DNA of 64,000 nucleotides from CAMLOF01 sp041913045 (GTDB lineage Bacteria > Pseudomonadota > Gammaproteobacteria > Burkholderiales > Burkholderiaceae_C), in the NCBI GenBank assembly GCA_041913045.1, contig JAYSGB010000004.1, positions 1 to 64,000 of the forward strand, in the 5' to 3' direction. Below the pieces are notes generated by a model. The model made no database searches. It saw only the letters and a program-made list of their open reading frames with translations, and was not told where the DNA came from. This document shows positions 26,142 through 35,062 of the stretch, piece by piece (position 1 is the stretch's first letter; every line of letters begins with the position of its first letter). The position numbers were made by a program, and so were the translations under genes.

Positions 26142-26984
26142 ATGGCACTTTACCTGATTGGCGACATACAGGGCTGCGACGAACCCCTGCAGCGCCTGTT
26201 GCAAACGATAGACTTTTCCCCTAGCCGCGACACCCTCTACCTGCTGGGCGACCTCGTCAACCGCGGGCCAGATTCGCTGGCCGTGTTGCGGCGCCTGATG
26301 GCGCTGGGCACTTCGGCGCACTGCCTGCTGGGCAACCACGACCTGCACCTGCTGGCCGTGGCACAGGGTGCGCGCAAGGCACACCGCACAGACACCATTG
26401 ACGACATCCTCCACGCGCCCGACCGCGAGGAACTGCTGCGCTGGGTGCGCCAACGCCCGCTGGCGCTGCAGGTGCGCGACTGGCTGCTGGTGCACGCGGG
26501 CGTGCTGCCGCAGTGGACGGCCGAGCAGACCGTGGCCCTGGGCCAGGAGGTAACGCGCATGCTCAACGGCCCCGATGGCGCCGAATGGCTGCTGCGCATG
26601 TACGGCAACCTGCCCGACCAGTGGAACGACAGCCTGCAAGGCGCCGACCGCTGGCGCGTGGTGGTGAACGCGCTGACGCGGCTGCGCTTTTGCAACGCAG
26701 ACGGGGTGATGGAATTTGCCACCAAGGACAGCGCAGCGGCTGCGCCACCCGGCTTCATGCCCTGGTTCGACGTGCCAGGGCGGCGCACGGCGGGCACGCC
26801 CGTAGCGTTCGGTCACTGGTCCACATTGGGTTTGGTACACCGACCCGACCTGCTGGCGCTGGACACTGGCTGCGTGTGGGGCGGCTGCCTGAGCGCCGCA
26901 CGCCTGCCGGAACAGAGCGACGCGCCAGCGTCTTTGGCGTTCATTCAGGTGGCGTGCCCGCAGGCACAAAAACCAGGCACTTGA
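26142..26984 (+). CDS. apaH: Diadenosine tetraphosphatase
   Basis: This 280-residue calcineurin-like phosphoesterase cleaves Ap4A symmetrically to two ADP and can decap NpnN-RNA. Metal motifs are in order: GDIQG (residues 7-11), GDLVNRGP (34-41), GNHD (66-69). The length is normal (E. coli 280). It is divergent from the corC-like gene with 9 bases between start codons and converges with the helicase gene. Confidence 0.95.
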   Translation: MALYLIGDIQGCDEPLQRLLQTIDFSPSRDTLYLLGDLVNRGPDSLAVLRRLMALGTSAHCLLGNHDLHLLAVAQGARKAHRTDTIDDILHAPDREELLRWVRQRPLALQVRDWLLVHAGVLPQWTAEQTVALGQEVTRMLNGPDGAEWLLRMYGNLPDQWNDSLQGADRWRVVVNALTRLRFCNADGVMEFATKDSAAAAPPGFMPWFDVPGRRTAGTPVAFGHWSTLGLVHRPDLLALDTGCVWGGCLSAARLPEQSDAPASLAFIQVACPQAQKPGT

Positions 26985-26994
26985 GAAAGTAGCT

Positions 26995-28434
26995 TCACTC
27001 CACCGCTTCGGCAGGCGGCGTGGCCTTGAACAAGGCGGCCACCTTCTTCTTGGTCTTGATGTAAGGCGACAAACCGCGAACTGTGGCGGGTTTGGCGTTC
27101 GCCTCCCAGGCGGGCTTGGCGTCAGCCGCCAGGGTGGGCTCGTAGGGCTTGTCGAAGAACGGGTCGGCAGGCGCGCGCGCCGGTCGGCTGGTGCGGGCTG
27201 CTCGTGCAACCTCTTCGCGGCCGCGCTGGTCGTGCCACAGGCGCTGGCCGTCGTTGCTGCGGCCTGGCTCCCCACCAAAGCGGCGGCGGTCGTTTTCCAG
27301 CTCGATGGGCTCAACCTCGGCCTTCTTGCCGATGAGCTTTTCAATGTCGGCCAGCAGCTTGGCGTCGCGCCCGCCCACGAAGGAAATGGCCAGGCCTGAA
27401 GCGCCAGCACGGCCCGTGCGGCCAATGCGGTGCACGTAGTCTTCGGCGTTGAAGGGAATGTCCACGTTGAACACCGCAGGCACGTCCTTGATGTCCAGCC
27501 CGCGCGCAGCCACGTCGGTGCAGATCAGCAGTTCAACCTCGCCCTTCTTGAAGGCGTCCAGCGCCTTGAGGCGCTCGTCCTGGCTCTTGTCGCCGTGCAG
27601 CGCAGCGGTGTTCAGGCCGTCGCGTTCCAGGGCTCGCGCCAGGCGGGCACAGCCCAGCTTGCTGTTGACGAACACGAAAGCCTGCTTCACGCCTTTTTCG
27701 CGCACCAGCTGCTTGAGCGCCTGGCGCTTGTCGTCGTCGTCCACGCGGAAGAAAAGCTGCTCCACCGTGGAGGCGGTGGCGTTGGAACGAGCCACCTCGA
27801 TGGTGACGGGATCTTGCAGGTAGCTGTTGGCCAGGCGCTTGATCTCGGGCGAGAACGTGGCCGAGAACAGCAGCGTGGTGCGCTGCTTGGGCAGGTAGGA
27901 CAGGATGCGCTGCAGGTCGGGCAGGAAGCCGATGTCCAGCATGCGGTCGGCCTCGTCCAGCACCACATATTCCACCTGGTTGAGCACGCAGTTCTTGGCT
28001 TCGATGTGGTCCAGCAGACGGCCCGGTGTGGCCACCAGCACTTCCACACCCTTTTTCAGCTCCGCGGTCTGGGGCTTCATGTCCATGCCGCCAAACACCA
28101 CGGTGCTGCGCAGGTCGGTGTGCTTGGCGTACAGCTCGATCTGCTGGGCCACCTGATCGGCCAGTTCACGCGTGGGCAGCAGCACCAGGGCGCGCACCGG
28201 GTGGCGGGCGGGCGATGTGGACGAATTGGCGTGCTTGAGCAGGCGCTGCAGCAACGGCAGCGAAAATGCCGCCGTCTTGCCAGTGCCGGTCTGGGCTGCG
28301 CCCATCACGTCGCGGCCTTGCAGCACCACCGGAATGGCCTGCGCCTGGATGGGCGTCATGGACGTATAGCCCATGTCAGCCACGGCGCGTGCCAGCGGCT
28401 CCGCCAGGGAAAGTTCAGAGAATGCTTGTGTCAT
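26995..28434 (-). CDS. DEAD-box RNA helicase, RhlE-like
   Basis: This 479-residue helicase has the Q motif (about 20-26), motif I AQTGTGKT, motif II as DEAD within VLDEADRMLDIGF, SAT, and motif VI HRIGRTGR. It unwinds short RNA duplexes in ribosome assembly or RNA decay. I chose the ATG at 28434 (MTQAFSELSL), since the RhlE core begins there. The C-terminus after about 385 is a basic low-complexity tail. A second member of the family lies at 53223. Confidence 0.92.
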   Translation of the reverse strand: MTQAFSELSLAEPLARAVADMGYTSMTPIQAQAIPVVLQGRDVMGAAQTGTGKTAAFSLPLLQRLLKHANSSTSPARHPVRALVLLPTRELADQVAQQIELYAKHTDLRSTVVFGGMDMKPQTAELKKGVEVLVATPGRLLDHIEAKNCVLNQVEYVVLDEADRMLDIGFLPDLQRILSYLPKQRTTLLFSATFSPEIKRLANSYLQDPVTIEVARSNATASTVEQLFFRVDDDDKRQALKQLVREKGVKQAFVFVNSKLGCARLARALERDGLNTAALHGDKSQDERLKALDAFKKGEVELLICTDVAARGLDIKDVPAVFNVDIPFNAEDYVHRIGRTGRAGASGLAISFVGGRDAKLLADIEKLIGKKAEVEPIELENDRRRFGGEPGRSNDGQRLWHDQRGREEVARAARTSRPARAPADPFFDKPYEPTLAADAKPAWEANAKPATVRGLSPYIKTKKKVAALFKATPPAEAVE

Positions 28435-28534
28435 GTAACCGTGTATTGTCGCACCTTGGCCGGAAAATGGTGTGACAACCACCTTGCGGCAGGGTTCCCA
28501 ACGAAAAACGGGACCACACGGGCCCCGTTGTTCA

Positions 28535-29656
28535 TCAGGCGTAGGAAGGTGCCTGCGCGCTCGTCGGTCTGCCTTGGAAATCCGTCCAGCAGCGGCGCGT
28601 GAAGTCGTAGAGCTTGCACTTGCGTGCCGTCTGGAAGTACCAGCGCCAGCTGAAGCGCTGGATGATGATGCGCCCAGGCAACATGTCTTCCAGCTTCTTC
28701 TGCGCCTGCTTGAGCTTGTACAGCGGCACGCTCATGTCCACGTGGTGGGCGGTGTGCTCCATGATGTGGTGCAGCAGACCGCCAACGCGCCAGGGGAACT
28801 GCAGGTGCACGGTGGTGGAAACAAACGGCGCGGCCTTGGCCCAGGCGTGCTTGTCGTCATGCCACTGCACCGAGGTGTGGGTGTGGTGCACATACACCAC
28901 GAAACCGATCATGGCATTCCAGAACATGAAGGGCACGACGAAGCCCATCACCACCTGCAGCCAGACCGACTGACCAGTGGCCACGGCGGCCCAGGCCATG
29001 CCTGCGATCCACAGAATGCCCACGGCGGCCACGAAAACACCGTCCCAGACGAAGATGGAGCGGCGAGTGCCCATGTACGACTTGCGCGGGAAGAACATGC
29101 GCAGCCACCACATTTCAATGAGGTAATACAGCGCCGGGCCCCAGCCGCTGCGGTAGATGCGCTCCATCATGCGGCGGGCGGGCGACAGGGCTTCGAACTC
29201 GTCCTTGGTGAGCGGCGCCCACACAAAGTCCACGCCCTTGAGGTTGGTGTACCCGTGGTGCACCACGTTGTGGCCCACGTCCCACAGGCTGTAGGGCGTG
29301 AGCGACGGCACCATGGCGATGCGCCCCAGAATGCGGTTGAGGCCGCGGTGCGGCGTGTAGCTCTGGTGGCAGGCGTCGTGGCCGATGATGAACAGGCGGC
29401 CGATCATGAAGCCGGCGGCCAGGCCGCACAGCAGCTTGGCCCACCAGGCGGAAACCAGCACGGTGCCAGCGATCAGGGATGCAAAGATGGCCCAGTCAAG
29501 CACCAGCAACACCACGGCAATGGCCACCTGGCGCTCGACCAGGGGCGTGAGCCAGCCACGGATGACCTTGCGGTGCGGCATGGGCGCGCCGGGAGCGATG
29601 GGCTGCTGAGGGACTGCGGAGTCTGCCTGCTGGCGGGAATCTGCGGAATTGGACAT
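28535..29656 (-). CDS. Membrane fatty acid desaturase
   Basis: This 373-residue di-iron membrane desaturase has the three histidine boxes HDACH (about 93-97), HNVVHH (about 127-132) and HTAHH near residue 315-320, with four or more membrane helices between. It introduces double bonds into lipid acyl chains. Upstream Met codons at 29689 and 29671 are also in frame; none has a strong ribosome binding site. It is a single gene between rhlE and rpsT. Confidence 0.88.
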   Translation of the reverse strand: MSNSADSRQQADSAVPQQPIAPGAPMPHRKVIRGWLTPLVERQVAIAVVLLVLDWAIFASLIAGTVLVSAWWAKLLCGLAAGFMIGRLFIIGHDACHQSYTPHRGLNRILGRIAMVPSLTPYSLWDVGHNVVHHGYTNLKGVDFVWAPLTKDEFEALSPARRMMERIYRSGWGPALYYLIEMWWLRMFFPRKSYMGTRRSIFVWDGVFVAAVGILWIAGMAWAAVATGQSVWLQVVMGFVVPFMFWNAMIGFVVYVHHTHTSVQWHDDKHAWAKAAPFVSTTVHLQFPWRVGGLLHHIMEHTAHHVDMSVPLYKLKQAQKKLEDMLPGRIIIQRFSWRWYFQTARKCKLYDFTRRCWTDFQGRPTSAQAPSYA

Positions 29657-29764
29657 GACAGGACACGGGGCCATGAGCGACCCATTCACAAAAGATGGCC
29701 GATGCTAGCGCCCCGTTACGGGCGCAGCCTTGACCCAGGTCAAATGAAGGGGTTTATCCCAACT

Positions 29765-29793
29765 TTGCTGATTGTTTGAGCACGAGCTATAAT
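29765..29793 (+). promoter_or_regulatory. Sigma-70 promoter of rpsT
   Basis: TTGCTG (29765-29770), 17 bases and a perfect TATAAT (29788-29793), about 45 bases before the S20 start codon. Confidence 0.8.
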
Positions 29794-29839
29794 GCTCGGC
29801 TTTGCTGGCAACATCCACAAACCAAAAGGAATACTGAAC

Positions 29840-30136
29840 ATGGCAACCAAGCCCAAGAAAAAGAACCCGCGCCTGGCCTCCGGCCGCAAGCGCGCTCGTC
29901 AAGACGTCAAACTGAACGCAGCCAACTCTTCGCTGCGTTCCAAGTACCGCACCGCTGTCAAGAACGTTGAAAAAGCCGTTCTGACCGGTGACAAGGCCAA
30001 GGCCACCGAACTGTTTGCCAAGATGCAGGCCGTGGTTGACACCATCGCCGACAAGGGCATCTTCCACAAGAACAAGGCTGCTCGCGACAAGAGCCGCCTG
30101 TCCGCCAAGGTCAAGGCCCTGGCCGTCGCCGCTTAA
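29840..30136 (+). CDS. rpsT: 30S ribosomal protein S20
   Basis: This 98-residue, very lysine- and arginine-rich protein begins MATKPKKKNPRLASGRKRAR and ends in the S20-typical helix with KAARDKSRLSAKV. It binds 16S rRNA in the body of the small subunit. AAAGGAA precedes the ATG at 29840. It is a monocistronic unit with its own promoter and terminator. Confidence 0.97.
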   Translation: MATKPKKKNPRLASGRKRARQDVKLNAANSSLRSKYRTAVKNVEKAVLTGDKAKATELFAKMQAVVDTIADKGIFHKNKAARDKSRLSAKVKALAVAA

Positions 30137-30225
30137 TCAGCGACAAACCCAAGCCCGGGCCCGGGCTCGCTCCCAGGCCCGCCGTTTGTACCGGGTGCGC
30201 TGCCAGCAAAACAGACGCACAAAGC

Positions 30226-30256
30226 AAAAAGCCATCGAGAGATCGATGGCTTTTTT
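30226..30256. terminator. Intrinsic terminator after rpsT
   Basis: AAAAGCCATCGA, loop GAGA, TCGATGGCTTTT (30227-30254), then further T. The stem is perfect over 12 pairs and has A/T runs on both sides, so it can serve rpsT on the plus strand and the DUF3579 gene, which ends at 30274, on the minus strand. Confidence 0.9.
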
Positions 30257-30273
30257 GTTTGCTCGAAGCGAAT

Positions 30274-30591
30274 TCAGCCGCGCGGCGGATCGGGGAGCAG
30301 GCAGGCCTCGACGATCTGCAGATCGTTGTCCTTGGCGAAGTTCATGACGAAGTCCCAGGCCATGACGTTGAAGTCACGCAGGGCAGTGCTGACCACGACG
30401 CACTTGATGCCATTGATGACCTGGGGAATGCACCAGGGCGAATAGGACAGGTGGGCGCCCGGCATGTTGCCGCCGGGATGGAACTGGCTCATCACACCTG
30501 CAAGACGCTCTGCCCAGTCGCTGGGGCGAAAGGTCTTGCCGTTGCGGGTAACGCCCTGGATGAAGACTTCTTTGGCGGAGGGAGAGACCAT
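30274..30591 (-). CDS. DUF3579 protein
   Basis: This 105-residue conserved protein of betaproteobacteria contains SPWCIPQVINGIKCVVVSTALRD-like core residues and no known catalytic motif. Its role is unknown. It faces rpsT tail to tail and is divergent from argD. The 265-base region to argD contains an exact TATAAT on the minus strand (30668-30673) about 80 bases upstream of its start, with a weak -35. Confidence 0.8.
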   Translation of the reverse strand: MVSPSAKEVFIQGVTRNGKTFRPSDWAERLAGVMSQFHPGGNMPGAHLSYSPWCIPQVINGIKCVVVSTALRDFNVMAWDFVMNFAKDNDLQIVEACLLPDPPRG

Positions 30592-30856
30592 CGGATAAGA
30601 GGCCCTTGGCTTGGAGAAAACGGCAGCCCACCCTGGGGATCACCCAGGCCGCTGGGACACTCCAAGAATTATATCTTATATAAGACTTGAAGCCAGTAGA
30701 AACCCTGCCCCCGCCGCCCGGCAAACGCATGACGGACTGCCCGCGAAAGAACATGCAAAGTCTGCGCCTAAAATGCGCATTCAACGGCCCTCCTTGCGTT
30801 GGGCCGCTTTTTTTCCCAAGCTAACTTCGGTGCCACTGTCTTTCAGAAAGCCTGCC

Positions 30857-32062
30857 ATGTCCAGCAATGCCGCTCCGGTTGAACCCCACGTCATGACCAC
30901 CTACGGCCGCGTGCCGATCGCGCTGTCGCATGGCCGAGGCTGCCGAGTCTGGGACGTGAACGGCAAGCAGTACCTGGACGCGCTGGGCGGCATTGCCGTG
31001 AACACGCTGGGCCACGCGCACCCCAAGCTGGTGCCCGCGCTGCAGGATCAGATCGCCAAGATGATCCACTGCAGCAACTACTACTACAACCCCATGACCG
31101 AGCAACTGGCCGCCATGCTGGTGGAACGTTCGGGCATGAGCAATGTGTTCTTCTGCTCCACGGGCCTGGAGGCCAACGAAGCCGCACTGAAACTGGCCCG
31201 CAAGTACGGCCACGACAAGGGCATTGAAAACCCGCAGATCGTGGTGTACGAGAAGGCCTTCCACGGCCGTTCCATCGCCACCCTGAGCGCCACCGGCAAC
31301 CCCAAGGTGCAGGCTGGCTTTGGCCCGCTGGTGGAAGGCTTCATCCGCGTGCCGCTCAACGACATCGAGGCCATCCGCAAGGCCACGGCCAACAACCCCA
31401 ACGTGGTGGCGGTGTTCTTCGAGGCCATCCAGGGTGAAGGCGGCGTCAACCCCATGACCCCCGACTACATGCAGCAGGTGCGCGCCCTGTGCGACGCCAA
31501 CGACTGGCTGCTGATGATCGACGAAGTGCAGTGCGGCATGGGCCGCACCGGCAAGTGGTTTGCCCACCAGTGGGCGGGCATCGTGCCCGACGTGATGCCC
31601 CTGGCCAAGGGTCTGGGTTCGGGCGTGCCCATTGGCGCCGTGGTGGCAGGCCCCAAGGCGGCCAATATCTTCCAGCCGGGCAACCATGGCACCACGTTTG
31701 GCGGCAACCCGCTGTCGGTGCGCGCGGGGGTCGAAACCATCCGCATCATGGAAGAAGACGGCCTGCTGGCGAACGCCACCAAGGTGGGCTTCCAACTGCA
31801 CACCGCACTGTCCACCCAGTTGATGCACCTGCCCGGCGTGAAGGAAGTGCGTGGCAAGGGCCTGATGATCGGTATCGAGCTGGATCGCCCCTGCGGCGTG
31901 CTGGTGAACCGCTGCGCGGATGCGGGCCTGCTGCTGAGCGTGACCGCCGACACGGTGGTGCGCATGGTGCCCCCGCTCATCCTGAGCGGTGCCGAAGCCG
32001 ACGAGATCGTCGCCAAACTGGTACCGCTGATCAAGGCATTCCTGGCAGAAACACAAGCGTAA
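30857..32062 (+). CDS. argD: Acetylornithine aminotransferase
   Basis: This 401-residue class-III PLP aminotransferase transfers the amino group from glutamate in arginine synthesis and often also makes N-succinyl-diaminopimelate. The PLP lysine lies in LAKGLGSGVPIGA and the acidic PLP contact in DEVQCGMGRTGK. I chose the ATG at 30857 because the family begins soon before HVMTTYGR. It is followed by argF after 4 bases, which supports argD over other aminotransferases. Confidence 0.92.
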   Translation: MSSNAAPVEPHVMTTYGRVPIALSHGRGCRVWDVNGKQYLDALGGIAVNTLGHAHPKLVPALQDQIAKMIHCSNYYYNPMTEQLAAMLVERSGMSNVFFCSTGLEANEAALKLARKYGHDKGIENPQIVVYEKAFHGRSIATLSATGNPKVQAGFGPLVEGFIRVPLNDIEAIRKATANNPNVVAVFFEAIQGEGGVNPMTPDYMQQVRALCDANDWLLMIDEVQCGMGRTGKWFAHQWAGIVPDVMPLAKGLGSGVPIGAVVAGPKAANIFQPGNHGTTFGGNPLSVRAGVETIRIMEEDGLLANATKVGFQLHTALSTQLMHLPGVKEVRGKGLMIGIELDRPCGVLVNRCADAGLLLSVTADTVVRMVPPLILSGAEADEIVAKLVPLIKAFLAETQA

Positions 32063-32066
32063 GCAC

Positions 32067-33035
32067 ATGAACACGTCCATCACCCCGCCCGTGCCCGTCA
32101 AGCACTACCTGCAGTTCAAGGACTTCAGCGCGGATGATTACGCCTACCTGCTGGCGCGCGCCTGGCTGATCAAGCAGAAGTTCAAGACCTACCAGAAGCA
32201 TCACACCCTGACCGACCGCACACTGGCCATGATCTTCGAGAAGGCCAGCACGCGCACCCGCGTGAGCTTCGAGGCGGGTATGTACCAGCTGGGCGGCAGC
32301 GTGGTGCACCTGACCACGGGCGACAGCCAGCTGGGCCGCGCCGAACCCATCGAGGACAGCGCGCGCGTCATCAGCCGCATGACCGACATCGTCATGATCC
32401 GCACCTTCGGGCAGGACAAGATCGAGCGCTTCGCCGCGCATTCGCGCGTGCCGGTGATCAACGGTCTGACCAACGAATTCCACCCCTGCCAGATCCTGGC
32501 CGACCTGTTTACCTGGCTGGAGTACCGCGGCAAGCGGGCCGACGGCTCGCTGGACGTGGGCGCGCTCAAGGGCATCACCGTGGCCTGGGTGGGTGACGGC
32601 AACAACATGGCCAACACCTGGTTGCAGGCGGCCGAGATTCTGGGCTTCAAGGTGCATGTGAGCACGCCCAGCGGCTACGAAATCAACCCCGAAGTGGCGG
32701 GCGTGACGTGCCCTGACTGCTGGAAGGTGTTCAAGGACCCGCTGGAGGCCTGCGAGGGCGCCGACCTGGTGACCACCGACGTGTGGACCAGCATGGGCTA
32801 CGAGGCCGAGAACGAAGCCCGCATGAAGGCCTTTGCCGCCTGGTGCGTGACGCCCGAGATGATGGCCAAGGCCAAGCCGGACGCCCTGTTCATGCACTGC
32901 CTGCCTGCCCACCGTGGCGAGGAAGTTACGGCTGACGTCATCGACGGCCCGCAAAGCGTGGTGTGGGACGAGGCGGAGAACCGCATGCACGTGCAGAAGG
33001 CGCTGATGGAGTACCTGCTGCTGGGTCGCCTCTGA
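32067..33035 (+). CDS. argF: Ornithine carbamoyltransferase
   Basis: This 322-residue enzyme makes citrulline from ornithine and carbamoyl phosphate. Motifs: STRTR for carbamoyl phosphate, FHPCQ in the middle, and HCLPAHRGEEV near the C-terminus with the ornithine-site cysteine. It lies 4 bases after argD in an arginine-synthesis operon. Confidence 0.96.
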   Translation: MNTSITPPVPVKHYLQFKDFSADDYAYLLARAWLIKQKFKTYQKHHTLTDRTLAMIFEKASTRTRVSFEAGMYQLGGSVVHLTTGDSQLGRAEPIEDSARVISRMTDIVMIRTFGQDKIERFAAHSRVPVINGLTNEFHPCQILADLFTWLEYRGKRADGSLDVGALKGITVAWVGDGNNMANTWLQAAEILGFKVHVSTPSGYEINPEVAGVTCPDCWKVFKDPLEACEGADLVTTDVWTSMGYEAENEARMKAFAAWCVTPEMMAKAKPDALFMHCLPAHRGEEVTADVIDGPQSVVWDEAENRMHVQKALMEYLLLGRL

Positions 33036-33060
33036 CCGCTTCGTACCAGCCGTTGAAACC

Positions 33061-33363
33061 ATGAGTGCCTGCCAGAGTTGCGGCGCCTGCTGCGCCAATT
33101 TCCGCGTGGATTTTTCCATCTACGAACTCGACACCGAGGGCGGACAGGTGCCTTCGGGCCTGACGGTCGAAGTCAACGGCAACACCTGCCGCATGCGCGG
33201 CACCGACCACGTGCCCATACGCTGCGCGGCGCTCACCGGCAAGCTGGGCGAAAAGGTGGGCTGCGGCATCTACGAGTGGCGGCCTTCGCCCTGCCGGGAA
33301 TTCGAGGAAGGCAGCGACGCCTGCGCCCGTGCCCGCCAGCGCCACGGCATGGCGCCCGTCTGA
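33061..33363 (+). CDS. YkgJ-family cysteine-cluster protein
   Basis: This 100-residue protein starts with CQSCGACC and has a later conserved cysteine in CRMRG, plus CGIYEWRPSPCREFE, the pattern of the YkgJ/UPF0153 metal-binding (Zn or Fe-S) family. The specific function is unknown. Its TGA overlaps the next ATG as TGATG, so it is coupled to the methyltransferase gene. Confidence 0.88.
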   Translation: MSACQSCGACCANFRVDFSIYELDTEGGQVPSGLTVEVNGNTCRMRGTDHVPIRCAALTGKLGEKVGCGIYEWRPSPCREFEEGSDACARARQRHGMAPV

Positions 33364-34271
33364 TGCAACCCCTGCTGGACGCGATTGCCCGGCTGGAACT
33401 GCCGCGTGACGCACAACGCGTCTTCCATGGCCGAGGCGGCATGTACCCTGGGTGTGAAGCCTGGACGCTGGACTGGTATGCCCCGGTGTGGGTGCTGACC
33501 CACTTTGGCGAAGTGGCTGAAGAGCAGGTCCTTGCCGTGGGTGAAGCACTGGCCCGCCGCTGGGAGCAGCTGGCGCCCGGCCAGCCCCTGAACTGGGTGT
33601 TCCAGTGCCGGACCGACGGGCGGCCTGAAACCCGGTTGATGGGCGGCACCGTTCCCGACCCGCACATCGTCACCGAAGACGACGCCCAGTACTTGGTGCA
33701 TGTGCTCAAAGGGCAGAACCACGGCCTGTTCCTGGACATGGCAGAAGGCAGGCGCTGGGTGCGCGCCCACGCCGCCGGGCAAAAGGTGCTCAACCTGTTT
33801 GCCTACACCTGCGCGTTTTCGGTGGCGGCGCTGCAAGGGGGTGCCAAGGAAGTGGTCAACCTGGACATGGCGTCTGGCGCGATCGCGATCGGGCAGCGCA
33901 ATCACCACCTCAATGGCCTGAGTGGCGGCGCGCGCTTTCTGGCGCACGACCTGTTCAGCTCCTGGGGCAAGGTCACCCGCATGGGGCCGTATGGCCTGGT
34001 GATCGTGGACCCACCCGCCTACCAGAAGGGCAGCTTTGTGGCGGGCAAGGACTACGCCCGTCTGCTGCGCCGCCTGCCTGACCTGCTGATACCCGGCGGC
34101 CAAGCCCTGCTCTGCCTGAACGCGCCAGAACTGCCGCTGGCCTTCTTGCAGGAACAACTGGCGCTGCAAGCCCCTGGCCTGGTGGTGCAGGAACGTCTGC
34201 CCAACCCGGCGGTGTTTGCCGATGTGTCCACCGACCGGGCCCTGAAAGTGCTGGTGGCGCGCCTGAGCTGA
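33363..34271 (+). CDS. Class I SAM-dependent methyltransferase, RlmI-like
   Basis: This 302-residue enzyme has the SAM-binding Rossmann motif VLNLFAYTCAFSVAAL (about 140-155) and the catalytic-site motif VDPPAYQKGSF (about 217-227). It resembles the catalytic part of the 23S rRNA cytosine methyltransferase RlmI but lacks the N-terminal PUA domain. Target RNA or protein is unknown. It overlaps the YkgJ gene by one base and ends the run started by argD. Confidence 0.82.
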   Translation: MQPLLDAIARLELPRDAQRVFHGRGGMYPGCEAWTLDWYAPVWVLTHFGEVAEEQVLAVGEALARRWEQLAPGQPLNWVFQCRTDGRPETRLMGGTVPDPHIVTEDDAQYLVHVLKGQNHGLFLDMAEGRRWVRAHAAGQKVLNLFAYTCAFSVAALQGGAKEVVNLDMASGAIAIGQRNHHLNGLSGGARFLAHDLFSSWGKVTRMGPYGLVIVDPPAYQKGSFVAGKDYARLLRRLPDLLIPGGQALLCLNAPELPLAFLQEQLALQAPGLVVQERLPNPAVFADVSTDRALKVLVARLS

Positions 34272-34339
34272 CCCGCCCTGGACGCCGTGCGTCGGACGCC
34301 CAAGATCTGAAACATGCTTTAGGTCTAAAATAATTTCGC

Positions 34340-34361
34340 GGTGTTGGAAATAACCGACACC
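34340..34361. promoter_or_regulatory. Inverted repeat in the kynB promoter region
   Basis: GGTGTTGG-N6-CCGACACC (one mismatch) lies 32 bases before the kynB start. kyn operons are often controlled by the Lrp-type KynR, whose gene is not in the window. Binding is inferred only from position and symmetry. Confidence 0.4.
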
Positions 34362-34393
34362 ACGACTTTTCACTGGGTGCTAACTTCGCCGCC

Positions 34394-35032
34394 ATGCAAA
34401 AAATCTGGGACATCAGCCCGCCCGTCAACACCGCCACGCCGGTGTTCCCGGGCGACACCGCCTACCGCCAGGAGTGGGTGGCCACGCTCGGGCCGGGGTG
34501 CCCGGTCAACGTCAGCGCCATCACCACCACGCCGCACATTGGCGCGCACGCCGACGCGCCCCTGCACTACGACCCGCAAGGCGCCGCCATAGGCGCAGTG
34601 GATCTGGCCGCCTTCATCGGCCCCTGCCGCGTGGTGCACGCCATGGGGTGCGGTCCGCTGGTGCGTTGGGAGCACATCGAACACGCCATTCCCCACCCGG
34701 CGCAACTGCCGCCGCGTCTGCTGGTGCGTACCTACGAACGCATGCCCGTGGACCGCTGGGACGCTGCCCTGCCCGCCTTTGCGCCCGAAACGGTGCAACG
34801 CCTCGCCGACCTGGGTGTGCTGTTGATTGGCATCGACAGCGCCAGCATCGACCCCGCCGACAGCAAGACGCTGGACAGCCACCAGGTGATCCGCCAGCGC
34901 GGCCTGCGCGTGCTGGAAAACCTGTGGCTGGACGAAGTCCCTGAGGGAGACTACGAACTCATCGCCCTGCCCCTGAAGCTGATGCAGGCCGACGCCAGCC
35001 CGGTGCGTGCCGTGCTGCGCAGCCTGATCTAA
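34394..35032 (+). CDS. kynB: Kynurenine formamidase
   Basis: This 212-residue metal-dependent hydrolase of the cyclase family converts N-formylkynurenine to kynurenine. The metal motif HIGAHADAPLH (family HxGTHxDxPxH) is near residue 52. It begins the operon kynB-kynU-kynA, the order seen in Burkholderiales. No strong ribosome binding site precedes the ATG. Confidence 0.95.
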   Translation: MQKIWDISPPVNTATPVFPGDTAYRQEWVATLGPGCPVNVSAITTTPHIGAHADAPLHYDPQGAAIGAVDLAAFIGPCRVVHAMGCGPLVRWEHIEHAIPHPAQLPPRLLVRTYERMPVDRWDAALPAFAPETVQRLADLGVLLIGIDSASIDPADSKTLDSHQVIRQRGLRVLENLWLDEVPEGDYELIALPLKLMQADASPVRAVLRSLI

Positions 35033-35062
35033 AACCCCGCCCCCAAGAAAGAGACGAGAGAC

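Noticed and set aside
30675..30684. Perfect palindrome CTTATATAAG upstream of argD and the DUF3579 gene
   Set aside because: Only ten bases of A/T-rich sequence next to a -10-like element; likely part of a promoter rather than a special operator.
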